A DNA stretch of 34,538 nucleotides from Allobosea sp. ASV33 (GCF_016428755.1 NZ_JAELTI010000060.1:1-34538); one strand, 5' to 3'; shown: positions 1-8,088, counted from the first letter of the stretch. The notes: a model not told the origin generated them from the sequence alone. Numbers and translations: made by a program.

Positions 1-123
1 GGCCCGGTCCGGGCCGTGGCCAAGGCGGGCATCTTTCCGAAGGCGGTGGATGACGGCGTTTCCGCGAAACGTTTTGCGCCGGCGATGAATTCTGCTCTTG
101 CCAAGCCGGATCGCATTGATTAG
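1..123 (+). CDS. C-terminal fragment of an unidentified protein
   Basis: An open frame runs from the window edge to a TAG at 121-123 and gives 40 residues ending in ALAKPDRID. It sits on the chromosomal side of the tRNA-Gln gene, outside the island. The fragment is too short to place in a family, and I see no motif in it. It could be the end of a real gene or a chance open frame in GC-rich DNA. Confidence 0.35.
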   Translation, partial: GPVRAVAKAGIFPKAVDDGVSAKRFAPAMNSALAKPDRID

Positions 124-167
124 ACCCCGGCTCACCAACGCGGCGCGGCACCAAAGCGCCCCATCGT

Positions 168-241
168 TGGGGGATCGTCTAACGGTAGGACCCCAGACTC
201 TGACTCTGGTTGTCTAGGTTCGAATCCTAGTCCCCCAGCCA
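168..241 (+). tRNA. tRNA-Gln (anticodon CUG)
   Basis: The sequence folds as a full cloverleaf. The acceptor stem is TGGGGGA paired with TCCCCCA, and the 3' CCA is encoded at 239-241. The anticodon stem CCAGA/TCTGG closes a seven-base loop CTCTGAC with CTG at the anticodon positions, which reads CAG (glutamine). The T-arm contains GGTTCGAATCC. The 3' 17 bases are the integration core of the island. Integration restores an intact tRNA at this end because the island carries an identical core, so the gene should stay functional. Confidence 0.97.
225..241 (+). repeat. attL core (17-bp direct repeat, tRNA 3' end)
   Basis: TCCTAGTCCCCCAGCCA at the 3' end of tRNA-Gln, including the encoded CCA, is identical to 25111-25127. 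Flanking bases differ at both sides (A versus G before, C versus T after), so 17 bp is the full length of the identity. Confidence 0.92.
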
Positions 242-315
242 CTTTTCCCGAAGTAGCTGATTTCAAAGCGGTTCTTCTGCCCTCTCCGGGCCGGCAAAGC
301 GATTTGCCCGTCCGA

Positions 316-324
316 TTGCTACAA
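316..324 (+). repeat. Putative integrase arm-type site, left end
   Basis: TTGCTACAA lies 75 bp inside the left core and immediately before the ribosome-binding AAGGG of the integrase. The same nonamer occurs twice just inside the right core (25017-25025 and 25030-25038) in the same orientation. Binding here could also repress integrase translation or transcription. The role is inferred from placement. Confidence 0.5.
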
Positions 325-335
325 AGGGCACCGTT

Positions 336-2099
336 TTGGCGCGTCTCCTCCGCAACGTCGTCCAGCGCAACCGTATCTTCCATTTCCGCCGCGGCATTCC
401 GCTCGACCTGCGCTCGCGCTTCGGGCGCCGAGAGATCACCTGCTCGCTGAGAACCTCCGAATTGCACCTCGCCGGCATTAGGGCGCGGGAGTTATATCTG
501 GCGGCAGAATCGCTCTTCGAGGAAAGCCGCCGCAACCCCATGCTTTCAGACGATCAACTCGCGGCCATCGTGCAAGATTTCTACGGCCACGTCCTCGACC
601 GGGAGAACAAGCTGCGGCTCAGGCATGGACGCGTCCCGGAAGAGGTTCGAATCCAGCGTGCCGAGTACTTTCGAGACGTGGCCCAACGGGCACGGACCGA
701 TCTGGGAGCCAATGAGTTCGGGACCGTCGCGTTCGTCACCGAGGCCATGCTGCGGAAGCACAACCTCGCCGGACAGCTCGACAAGACTGGCCGGGATCAG
801 CTCTCTCAGGCGCTGATCCGAGGCGGTATTGACCTCGCGGAGGCTGTCCGGGCCCGCTACGAGGGCGACTTCAATTTCGAGCCCCGTGACAAGCTTTTGG
901 CGCGCAAGGTTGAAGCTCTTTTTGCTCAACCGCGTGCTTCAGAGCAGCAGACCTCGGCTGCGCCAACAGAGGCGGTAGCAAATGAGACCGGGCCGCTGTT
1001 CACCAAAGCGGCTGCGGATTTTGTCGCCAAGCAGAAACTGATGCGCACTTGGGAGAACCAGACTGCCTTGCAGAACGAGAAGAGCTACGAGCTCCTCGAA
1101 GCCATCTGCGGCAATCGGCCGTTGCGCTCCTATACCCGTAAGGATGCAGCGACCTTCAAAGACGTGCTGCAACGGCTACCGTCGGACTACGGCAAGGCTT
1201 CTCAGTATGTGGGCAAGGCGCCTGCCGAGATTCTGGCGCTGGATGCCGAAACCGGCAGCAAAGGGCCGCGCCTCGCGACAAAGACCGTCAAACGGCATCT
1301 TTCCGCGCTATCCTCCCTCTGGGATGAAATGCATTCCCATGATGAGGCCGCAAAGGGAATTTTCTCAGGATTCAAGTTCTCGAAGCAGAAGCGCGCCCGA
1401 GATCAACGGGCTATGTGGTCGCGGGATGATTTGGAACGCTTATTCAAAACGCCGATCTGGACAGGTTGCCAATCCGCTGGGCGGAGGACCTTACCTGGCA
1501 GCATGATCATCCGCGACGAGCGCTTCTGGATTCCGCTCATCGCCGTATTCTCCGGCGCCCGCCAGGAGGAAATCTGTCAGCTCCAGATCGAAGACATTCA
1601 GCAGCAGGCTGGAATCTGGGTGTTCGACATCAACGCCAAGGGGGCGAAGCAGTTGAAGAACAAGTCGGCCGTCCGCATTGTTCCGATTCATCAGGAACTC
1701 ATTCGCATCGGCTTTCTCAAATACGTCGAATCCCAGCGCAAGGCAGGGCAAGATCGCGTGTTCCCGAATTTGGGGCCGGGTGGCGCCGACGACCGATTCG
1801 GCCACGGCTTCACCAAATGGTTCACCCGCTATCGGCGCGCTGTTGGACTCTACGAGAAAGGCAGGGACTTTCATTCCTTCCGGCACAGCGCCACGACCTT
1901 CCTGCACCAAGGCCGCGCGGAGGATTCAACTATTGACCGTATAACGGGGCACACCACGCTGGGTGAGACAGGTCGCTACAATAAAGAAAGCTTTGTGACT
2001 CAATTGAAGGAGGCTATCGACAGAATCAACATCGAGGTCGATTTGTCGGCGCTTTACGACGAGCAGGGTGAAGTCGAGCCGCTCCCGCAAACGCTCTAG
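336..2099 (+). CDS. int: Tyrosine recombinase / integrase (DUF6538-type N-terminus)
   Basis: This is a 587-residue site-specific tyrosine recombinase that should integrate and excise the island at tRNA-Gln. The N-terminus (about residues 1-60, with YFRR-like HFRRGIPLDLRSRFG and SLRTSE) resembles the DUF6538 domain common in proteobacterial island integrases. A SAM-like core-binding region lies near 220-350. The catalytic domain shows R409 (SGARQEE), H513-x-x-R516 (HSFRH), H539 (ITGH) and the nucleophile Y548 (GRYN). The start is a TTG preceded by AAGGG at a seven-base spacing; no better ATG fits the N-terminal domain. It is adjacent to attL and transcribed inward, the usual layout. The long N-terminal extension is typical of this subfamily. 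Confidence 0.95.
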   Translation: MARLLRNVVQRNRIFHFRRGIPLDLRSRFGRREITCSLRTSELHLAGIRARELYLAAESLFEESRRNPMLSDDQLAAIVQDFYGHVLDRENKLRLRHGRVPEEVRIQRAEYFRDVAQRARTDLGANEFGTVAFVTEAMLRKHNLAGQLDKTGRDQLSQALIRGGIDLAEAVRARYEGDFNFEPRDKLLARKVEALFAQPRASEQQTSAAPTEAVANETGPLFTKAAADFVAKQKLMRTWENQTALQNEKSYELLEAICGNRPLRSYTRKDAATFKDVLQRLPSDYGKASQYVGKAPAEILALDAETGSKGPRLATKTVKRHLSALSSLWDEMHSHDEAAKGIFSGFKFSKQKRARDQRAMWSRDDLERLFKTPIWTGCQSAGRRTLPGSMIIRDERFWIPLIAVFSGARQEEICQLQIEDIQQQAGIWVFDINAKGAKQLKNKSAVRIVPIHQELIRIGFLKYVESQRKAGQDRVFPNLGPGGADDRFGHGFTKWFTRYRRAVGLYEKGRDFHSFRHSATTFLHQGRAEDSTIDRITGHTTLGETGRYNKESFVTQLKEAIDRINIEVDLSALYDEQGEVEPLPQTL

Positions 2100-2866
2100 G
2101 ATTGGCTCGGAAATGCCATGCTGCGCGCTGTGACACGCCTGCATTCGGCGCGATATGCGCTATACCTCCTGCAACCCTGCCAGCGCTCCTGCTGCCCTGC
2201 ATTGCCCAACCGCGCTATCCAGCTGCCGCCGGCACCCTCGCCCCGAGTACAGACAATTCCCTGCCACGCTTCAGGTTCAGCAACATCCTCTTGGCGCTTC
2301 CCATTACCTGACAACCACATCGTTCCGCGCTTTGGTGCATCGCCAGCCCCCTATGGGCTCCGGTCCGTGACGCTAGCCAGGCGAAATCAGGGAACCGCCG
2401 GACATTCGCCGAAGGGCATCGGTAAAAAAAGCGACTTGGGCGACCAAGTCGCAGGAGGGAGCATCCGGGTTGCCCCGACTCCCAGACGATCGAGCCGTCG
2501 ATGGATGGTGCGGCCCGATCCGTCCGCGCCAGATCAGAAGACGCGTGTAAAGGCCGACCGCCTGACCCCGGCCTACCCGTAGCAGGGTTACGCAACCATC
2601 CAGCGGCTTGCCGACGGCATGGCTCCGAGGTTCGGAACCGAGATCGGTCAGTCGAGGCTTCGCCGCCGCCAGGCGAAGCCTTGCCTTCGGCAAGGGCAGC
2701 CCACCTCAAGCAATCACCAAGGTTGGGGGGCAAGAGGAATATCTAATCCTCTCCCTGGAGCAAGCCGGCCAATATAATATATAAGCCAAGGGAAGCGGTG
2801 ACTTACTGAATAGTCCCGAACTACGTCACCCCTGCCGCGGTTCATCAACGGCACGGATCAGATCGG
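2100..2866. other. Gene-poor stretch rich in hairpins
   Basis: There is no convincing protein gene here. Several overlapping open frames exist but look like GC-driven chance frames, and they run through hairpins. Structure seen: a terminator on the minus strand at 2424-2452; a stem AGGCTTCGCC/GGCGAAGCCT at 2655-2681 with a 7-base loop; next to it CCTTGCC/GGCAAGG at 2679-2695 with a 3-base loop; and an AT-rich tract at 2772-2783. A minus-strand RNA of about 350 nt, from the AT-rich tract to the terminator, is possible. The stretch could also be the 3' trailer of the replication-like operon or part of an origin. Confidence 0.5.
2424..2452 (-). terminator. Rho-independent terminator, minus strand
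   Basis: GCGACTTGG and CCAAGTCGC form a perfect 9-bp stem around the 4-base loop at 2440-2443. On the minus strand this is followed directly by seven Ts (2430-2424). It would end transcription coming from the minus-strand genes at 2867-4917 or from a separate RNA in the gap. Confidence 0.85.
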
Positions 2867-4042
2867 TCAAAGCTCCTGAGGCAGCCACCACCCCCGCCAT
2901 GACCTTGGCCGCTGGCGCGGGTCCTCCGGCCACGACGACCGAAGCCGTTCGAGTTCAGCCTCCCGGACTTCGTCATGAAGCGGGTCGCGATCTTCTGGCC
3001 AATGCGCCATGATTAAGGCGCGCTTCTGGTCACGTTCATTGAGCTCGCGGAGACGTTCATCATGTTCGGGGAGTTCCCATCCCGTCGTCAGCGCCGACCA
3101 GGCCTGATCCCGGAAGGCCGAGAGGCACGCTAGGCGCTCGCGGCGCGCACGAGCCTGGGCACTGGCGCCAATCGTCTCGGAGATCCGGTAGCGCTGCGCG
3201 AGCGGCAGCGCCTGGCCCGGACGACGCAGAACGGGCGGAACACCAAGCAGATCGACAAGCCACCGCCTCCTGCCTTCATGGACGATTTCAAGAGTCGGAT
3301 CCAGAGCACCAGCAAGGCCGCGGACGAGGCGCCAATGCCGGCGGACCTGGCATTTCGTGTCGGGATGTTCCGTCATACGGATATGAACGGCACGGCGGTC
3401 GCGCCGCGTGCCGAAGCGCCGTTCGATAAACCCGTCGATCCAGTCTCGCATGGCATCGGCCCACAGTGGCGGAATATGGCAGATGATCGCCGTCGTGAAT
3501 CCGTCGCGGTCGGTCTTACGGTGTCGATAGATGGAATGCAGCCGTGCTTGCACACCGGCGAGACGCCGAAACTGTTGAGTCGCTTCATGGATAAGATCTG
3601 ACGCCTCAATGGCTCCGTGCGCTTCGTCGCGACCCAGCAAATCGTGGCGCAGGACGATAAGCGTGTTGAAGTGGACGCCAAAGAGCTGCGGAAGGGCGCT
3701 AGCGGCGTCGAACACGGCCGCCGCCGTGTCCCGCGACCAATAATCCGGGCTATTCTCATTCCCCTTCGTCGCCCGCGGCTTGCGAAGACGCGCCCGACGT
3801 TTCTGAGGTCGGTTTGCCGGCGCCGGAGCAGTGAGGCTCGGCGCCTTGCTCAGGAGGCCAGCAAACTTGATCGCGTCGGCGACGAGCGATGCCGGCGTCA
3901 CGATCGCGGCCGGAGCCCAGAAATCGATGGCGGCCTCCCAGAGCTGGTTTTCGGAAAGCCCGGCAGCGCATGCGCGCGCCCTCATGCCCTTGACGATGGC
4001 GGCCCGCTCCTCCGCCTTCATCCCACGGAAGATCGCGCTCAT
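2867..4042 (-). CDS. Unknown protein coupled to the DnaX-like gene; possible Rep-like protein
   Basis: This 391-residue protein is not recognised. The ATG at 4042 is chosen because it overlaps the stop of the upstream DnaX-like gene in an ATGA (4039-4042), a sign of translational coupling; a longer frame upstream would lie inside that gene. Residues about 80-105 are basic and proline/alanine-rich, like a linker. The middle part (NTLIVLRHD, then HEATQQFRRL, then GFTTAIICHIPP) resembles in spacing the region around the HxH motif of rolling-circle or HUH-type initiators, but the expected histidine pair is replaced by T and A. The C-terminus is highly charged and ends in tryptophan- and arginine-rich SWRGWWLPQEL. 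A role in element replication is inferred only from the neighbouring clamp-loader and clamp genes. Confidence 0.8.
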   Translation of the reverse strand: MSAIFRGMKAEERAAIVKGMRARACAAGLSENQLWEAAIDFWAPAAIVTPASLVADAIKFAGLLSKAPSLTAPAPANRPQKRRARLRKPRATKGNENSPDYWSRDTAAAVFDAASALPQLFGVHFNTLIVLRHDLLGRDEAHGAIEASDLIHEATQQFRRLAGVQARLHSIYRHRKTDRDGFTTAIICHIPPLWADAMRDWIDGFIERRFGTRRDRRAVHIRMTEHPDTKCQVRRHWRLVRGLAGALDPTLEIVHEGRRRWLVDLLGVPPVLRRPGQALPLAQRYRISETIGASAQARARRERLACLSAFRDQAWSALTTGWELPEHDERLRELNERDQKRALIMAHWPEDRDPLHDEVREAELERLRSSWPEDPRQRPRSWRGWWLPQEL

Positions 4043-4917
4043 GAGCGAAGCTTGAGCACATCGCGACGATAGAGGTCGACGATGCCGGCATGGATGAGCT
4101 CTCGCTTCTGGGCGGGAGTATCCTGCCAGGCGTCCAGCACGGCGATCGCGTCGCCGGCCCCGTTGTCGAGCTCGGCCTGCAGGAAAGCCGTGAGCCGATC
4201 GCAAAAATCCAGACCGAAGCGACGACGAACGCCATCGGCCGTCACCGCACCGTTCTGCGTGGCGTCTTCGAGGAGCTTCACCAGCTCTCTCACATGGCCG
4301 CCGGCAAGCTCGGCGATCAGATCAAGCGCTTCGGGTTCGGCCTGCATCTGTTCTTGGGCACAGATGTCGACGAGATGTCTGACTGCCGTCGCCGGATTGA
4401 TCAGGTCGAGTTGATGGTCGGAGCAGCGATCCCGGATCGTCAGCGGAATCTTGGCGATCTCGGTCGTCAGGAAGATGAAGACGTTCCGGCGCGGCCGTTC
4501 CAGAACCGTCAGAAGGCTCTCAAATCCTTTCCTGGGCAATCCGTGCGCTTCGTCAAACAGGAAGACACGGTGATCAGCCCCCATTGGGTTTGATCGCGAC
4601 AACTCGACAAGGCTGGCAACCGCTGCGGCGTCCAACGTTGGGGAGTTCAGCGAAACGCAGTTCAGCGGATTGCCGGCTGCGAAATCCTGGCAGGCACTAC
4701 ACCGCCAACACGGTGAGCGTGACGCAGGCCGATTCTCGCAGAGCAGCGCAGCCGCGTAGAGCCGTGCGAGGGTCGTCTTTCCGGTTCCCTTCGGCCCATG
4801 CATCACGACGCTACCGGCGGCCGGCTTGCCGAGTTGAGCCAGGCACCAGCTCACGGTCTTGGCTTGGCCGAGAACGGCTTCGAATGTCGTCGGCCTGTAT
4901 TTCTCGGACAGTGTCAT
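4039..4917 (-). CDS. DnaX-like clamp-loader ATPase (gamma/tau family)
   Basis: This is a 292-residue AAA+ protein of the DNA polymerase III gamma/tau family, which uses ATP to open and load the sliding clamp. It begins SEKYRPTTFEAVLGQ, the typical clamp-loader N-terminus. Walker A is GPKGTGKTT at 41-49. A four-cysteine zinc module follows (C of LLCEN, then CWRCSAC). Walker B is FLFDEAH with D122-H125, and a sensor-1-like FLTTE and an IRDRC arginine-finger (SRC-like) motif are visible. It is far shorter than chromosomal DnaX and lacks the C-terminal tau regions. The ATG at 4917 is preceded by GGGAAG at good spacing; an earlier ATG at 4944 would start inside an inverted repeat. It is the first gene of the minus-strand pair and is divergent from the clamp operon. 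Confidence 0.88.
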   Translation of the reverse strand: MTLSEKYRPTTFEAVLGQAKTVSWCLAQLGKPAAGSVVMHGPKGTGKTTLARLYAAALLCENRPASRSPCWRCSACQDFAAGNPLNCVSLNSPTLDAAAVASLVELSRSNPMGADHRVFLFDEAHGLPRKGFESLLTVLERPRRNVFIFLTTEIAKIPLTIRDRCSDHQLDLINPATAVRHLVDICAQEQMQAEPEALDLIAELAGGHVRELVKLLEDATQNGAVTADGVRRRFGLDFCDRLTAFLQAELDNGAGDAIAVLDAWQDTPAQKRELIHAGIVDLYRRDVLKLRS

Positions 4918-4942
4918 TCCCGGCTTCCCTTGCAAGCAGGCC

Positions 4943-4971
4943 ATTGATTGATATGTATGGCTACAATCAAT
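4943..4971. promoter_or_regulatory. Inverted repeat in the divergent promoter region
   Basis: ATTGATTG (4943-4950) and CAATCAAT (4964-4971) form an 8-bp inverted repeat with a 13-bp AT-rich spacer. It lies in the 67-bp gap between the DnaX-like gene and the 144-aa gene, which are read in opposite directions. It is a plausible operator controlling both arms of the replication-like module. No regulator is identified; the 144-aa protein is one candidate. Confidence 0.5.
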
Positions 4972-4984
4972 TAGGGCAAGTGCG

Positions 4985-5419
4985 ATGCAGAAATTGCAGC
5001 AGCGGGCCGAGCGCATGGCGCGCTCCGATGCCAATCGGGCTGAGGTTTATGAATACCTGCGCGAGCGTGGCCGGCCGCTGCTCATCGACGCGGCCGAAGA
5101 CGGCCGTGTCCCTGCCGCCGCCGTCAGCAGCGCCCTGATCGACCTGTTTGGCAAATCGGCCATGACCGCGCCGATGATGCGCCAATTCTGCGGTCTCGCT
5201 TGCGCGGCGATCCTCTCGGAAGAGGGCTTCGAGGTCGATCAGACCGGCGTTCGTGTGGCCAAGGATCCGCTGTTCTCGTTCGGGGCGACCTATCGTCGTC
5301 GTTCAGCAACCGCGACCGAGACGTCTTCTCTCATCACCCGGATCATCGACACGCTGAACGAAGTCGAGCTGCGCGAGGCCGAAGCGCTGATCCGCGCCCG
5401 TCTCCAGGCGCTCCACTGA
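4985..5419 (+). CDS. Small unknown protein of the replication-like module
   Basis: A 144-residue, mostly alpha-helical protein that I do not recognise. The ATG at 4985 follows AGGG at about 9 bases. The N-terminal half (RAEVYEYLRERGRPLL, AAAVSSALIDLFG) has the look of a small helical DNA-binding or adaptor domain, and ALIDLF is faintly like a clamp-binding peptide; neither reading is secure. It is 40 bp upstream of the clamp-like gene and surely co-transcribed with it. It could be a regulator acting at the inverted repeat just upstream, or a partner of the clamp. Confidence 0.8.
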   Translation: MQKLQQRAERMARSDANRAEVYEYLRERGRPLLIDAAEDGRVPAAAVSSALIDLFGKSAMTAPMMRQFCGLACAAILSEEGFEVDQTGVRVAKDPLFSFGATYRRRSATATETSSLITRIIDTLNEVELREAEALIRARLQALH

Positions 5420-5459
5420 AGCGCTGATAAACCCCACCATTACATAGAGGAGGTCGATC

Positions 5460-6752
5460 TTGAGGCCGAGATACAGGAGCGATTTTGACGCGGACGAGCA
5501 TGTGAAGCCGGAGTTCTGGTTCGCAAATGGCGAGCCTTCCACCGAGATGACCGGCAGCGGCGATCTTGCCATCTTCAAGATGCCCGGCAGCCTTTTCCGC
5601 AATGTGCTGAGCGAAGCCCGGCTTTGTGGAGAGGTCGACCTGGATTCGGATCAGCGCGCGATCTTCGCCATCTCGCAAGATGGCTTCTCGGTCTCGATGC
5701 GTCGACGCTCGGTGTTCGCGCGTGCCCGCGTTCCGTTGGTCGACGCGGCAGCCATCATTCCCACGAGCGAGATCTCTTTTGAGTATCCGCTAGCTCTCAT
5801 CGACCGCTTGGTGGAGAACACGACCGTCATCGCCCAGCGCATCGAGACGCATACCCAGAACTGGGGCGTCCGCGTGCTCCCCGGCCATGCCAACATCAAT
5901 CTTACGTTGAGTGAGCCCGATCCTGGCGACATCAAGCCGTGGCGCATTGCCGACCGCCGTCTTGTCGCCAAGGTCGATCCAAAAGTGCTTCGCGAGGCTT
6001 TGACCTTTGCCGCCTTGGGGGCGAACAAGGGCGGCGCCGGACAATTCTCCAGCGTTGAGATCAAGGACGGTGTCGCGCGGGGTTGCTCGCTCAATGCGAT
6101 CGCTTGCGCGTCCGCCGAGGCTTTGGTCGGGGTCGTTCTCTCGCTGGCGGCGAATGATGTCCCGCATGCCTGCCGGATCCTCAAGCGTATGAATCCGCAG
6201 GACACGCAGCTCTGGGAGGCCGGCGAGTTTCGGTTCATCACGAGCGGCAATCTCGAACTCGCGGTAATGATCCCGAAGGTGAGCCAGCCTACGATTCCTG
6301 CCTCCCTTACATCACCGTTCGACGATGCGATCGAGCTGAAGCAAGACCCGTTGCTGCTTGGTTTGGGGATCGCGGGGCCTCTCGGAGGCAAGGGGTTCAA
6401 GGTCGAGCTCGATTTCGAGCGCCAAGATGAGCGCGTTCTGTGGAAGGCACAGAACGCACGCGGTCGATTCAGCCACGGCGCGCCCATCCTCTTGGCGGAA
6501 GAGGCCGACGGGCTGTCCGAGCAGGATGGAGAGCGCGCGGGTGCTCGGCCGGAGCGCCTTCAGCCTTTAGCAGGACGCGTCGACCATCAGGCCATCGAGA
6601 GGGTACTGGCCGCCATGAAGTTCCCAGAGAAGGTGAAGCTCAAGGCTACCCGGAACATGCTGATGCTGGAAGGCGCCCATGACGGGCTGCAGTTGCGAGC
6701 CGCGCTCTCGACCCTCGGGGGTGACGACGACGATGTTTCGAACAAAGAGTGA
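5460..6752 (+). CDS. Divergent sliding-clamp (DnaN/beta-clamp-like) protein
   Basis: This 430-residue protein reads as a three-domain DNA sliding clamp. Domain 1 (about 38-150) has the DQRAIFAISQDGFSVSMRRR strand pair. Domain 2 (about 172-285) aligns by eye with bacterial DnaN: PKVLREALTFAALG, then FSSVEIKDGVARGCSLNA where DnaN has its ATDGHRLA loop, then RILKRMNPQD and ELAVMIPKVSQPTIP where DnaN has its FPDYRRV strand. Domain 3 (about 300-420) ends KLKATRNMLMLEG and LQLRAALSTL, like the DnaN C-terminal strands. It is longer than DnaN (about 370) owing to an N-terminal extension, an acidic insert and a tail. The TTG start is backed by AGAGGAGGT six bases upstream. The DnaX-like loader next door supports the call. 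Processivity for island DNA synthesis is inferred. Confidence 0.68.
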   Translation: MRPRYRSDFDADEHVKPEFWFANGEPSTEMTGSGDLAIFKMPGSLFRNVLSEARLCGEVDLDSDQRAIFAISQDGFSVSMRRRSVFARARVPLVDAAAIIPTSEISFEYPLALIDRLVENTTVIAQRIETHTQNWGVRVLPGHANINLTLSEPDPGDIKPWRIADRRLVAKVDPKVLREALTFAALGANKGGAGQFSSVEIKDGVARGCSLNAIACASAEALVGVVLSLAANDVPHACRILKRMNPQDTQLWEAGEFRFITSGNLELAVMIPKVSQPTIPASLTSPFDDAIELKQDPLLLGLGIAGPLGGKGFKVELDFERQDERVLWKAQNARGRFSHGAPILLAEEADGLSEQDGERAGARPERLQPLAGRVDHQAIERVLAAMKFPEKVKLKATRNMLMLEGAHDGLQLRAALSTLGGDDDDVSNKE

Positions 6753-6826
6753 GACGAACCGATAGGGAGGCTATTTCGAACTGAATATGAGACTTATGCC
6801 GCACCCTAAAATAGACAAGAATCGAC

Positions 6827-6848
6827 CTATTTATTTGAAAATAAATAG
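6827..6848. repeat. AT-rich palindrome
   Basis: CTATTTATTT and AAATAAATAG form a perfect 10-bp inverted repeat around a GA centre. It has only two G/C pairs in the stem, so it is more likely a protein-binding or unwinding site than a terminator. Confidence 0.6.
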
Positions 6849-6885
6849 AATTTCTGGAATTTGACGCCAAGAATCAGCCTTTCCA

Positions 6886-6917
6886 CCCGCCTGCCGGGAG
6901 ACCGCTCGGCAGGCGGG
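6886..6917. terminator. Strong GC hairpin, possible terminator of the clamp operon
   Basis: CCCGCCTGCCG and CGGCAGGCGGG form a perfect 11-bp stem with a 10-base loop. No T-run follows on either strand, so it is a weak candidate for intrinsic termination and may instead stabilise an mRNA end. Confidence 0.4.
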
Positions 6918-7013
6918 AGGCTTCTCCGCAAGAGGAGCGCGTTTCCGGCGTCAGTGTCAATTTCCAAACGGCGTCCCTGAACCTCCGCCACACCGCAACA
7001 GGCAGGAGGCCTC

Positions 7014-8088
7014 ATGGCGCCCGACGTTCTCGAACCGCTTCCGTTCGTCCCGCTGCTGCCGGAGGAACTCCTCCGCAAGCACCATGTCCATGAGCCCATG
7101 GACCACCGCTTCCGTTCGGCGGCCCGGCTCCTTCAGAGCCTGTGGCGCGAGGACCGCGAGCTGCCGATCGGCCACTATCGCATCGACGGCAAACGCAGGA
7201 AGCTCGGCTCGCGCATTAGCCACGTCGCCGCGCGTGCCGGCGCCAACTTCATGGCACCGGCCATCACCGCGCTGGTCCGCCGCGAGTTGGCCTATCGCGA
7301 GCCCGCCGCGATGATCGACGAGGGCCGGCTCTACGGCAACTTGCTAAGCTCGATGCCGCTGGCCTTCAACCTCTTCGGCTTGCTCCAAGCTCGACCTTGC
7401 CTTCGCCTCCCGCGTCCTCCGCGAACTCTTCCCCGATTTGAAGGGCGCCGAGGTTCGGGCCGTGCTGTTCGAGCATTCGCCCGGCCGCGGCAATCCGGCC
7501 CTCACCGGCGATCACAGCGCCTTCGACGTGCTCCTCCGCTACGAAAAGTCGAACGGAACCAGAGGCTTCGTCGCGATTGAGGTGAAGTATTCCGAGTCCT
7601 GCCAGGAACCGGTCCCGGCGATCCGGCCGCGTTATGACGACCTGGCCGAGGTCTCCGGCCTGTTCATCGAGCCCCGCAAGCCGGCGCTGAAGGCCAATCC
7701 CTACCAGCAGCTGTATCGAGAGCATCTGCTCGCGCAGGCGATGTTGATGCGCGGCGACACCGACGAGGGCAGGTTCGTCGTCGTCTCTCCGCAGCTCAAC
7801 AACCTCATTTCGGCTGCCGTCCTCGGCTACCAGGCCGAGCTCAAGCCGGCCGGCGAGGATCAGGTCGGCTTCGCCAGCATCACCCTGGAAGACACCATCG
7901 TCGCCCTCGCCATGGCCGGCGAGGAAGAGTACGCGGCCAGGCTGTATCGCCGGTATTCCGACTTCCAGCTCGTCGACGGCGAACTCAACCTGTTCTGGGC
8001 CGGCGACGGGCCGATCGGGACGGCAGGCGAGCTCGCCGCCGTGACGGCCGCCGGCCCCCTCAAGCTCCTGCCGGGAGGACGCGCATGA
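7014..8088 (+). pseudogene. PD-(D/E)XK nuclease-superfamily gene (PGN_0703-like), frameshifted
   Basis: One gene appears to be split by a single-base frameshift near 7380-7390. The first frame from ATG 7014 (GGAGG five bases upstream) runs to LLSSMPLAFNLFG and then turns into nonsense. The sense continues one frame over as KLDLAFASRVLRELFPDLKG, then HSPGRGNPALTGDHSAFDVLLRY and GFVAIEVKYSES. The D of AFD and the E-x-K of IEVKY fit the PD-(D/E)XK active site. The joined protein would be about 357 residues. Its end overlaps the next gene in ATGA. A TTG at 7438 could start a shorter product that keeps the active site. This is either a true pseudogene or a sequencing error. Predicted DNA nuclease; role unknown. 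Confidence 0.75.

Larger units (their letters stand above)
6753..7013. other. Intergenic region with an AT palindrome and a GC hairpin
   Basis: This 261-bp gap lies between the clamp-like gene and the nuclease operon. It contains an AT-rich palindrome (6827-6848), a strong GC hairpin (6886-6917) and the ribosome-binding GGAGG of the next gene. An AT-rich block in such GC-rich DNA could be part of an origin or a promoter. No clear -35/-10 pair was found. Confidence 0.45.

Noticed and set aside
2373..2693. 106-residue minus-strand frame in the gene-poor stretch
   Set aside because: It reads straight through the terminator hairpin and T-run and has no recognisable motif or good ribosome-binding site. 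More likely a shadow over structured DNA.
5651..6487. 278-residue open frame antisense to the clamp-like gene
   Set aside because: It lies wholly opposite a gene with a strong ribosome-binding site and sensible protein features; its own sequence is Arg/Ser-rich with no motif, typical of GC-driven shadow frames.
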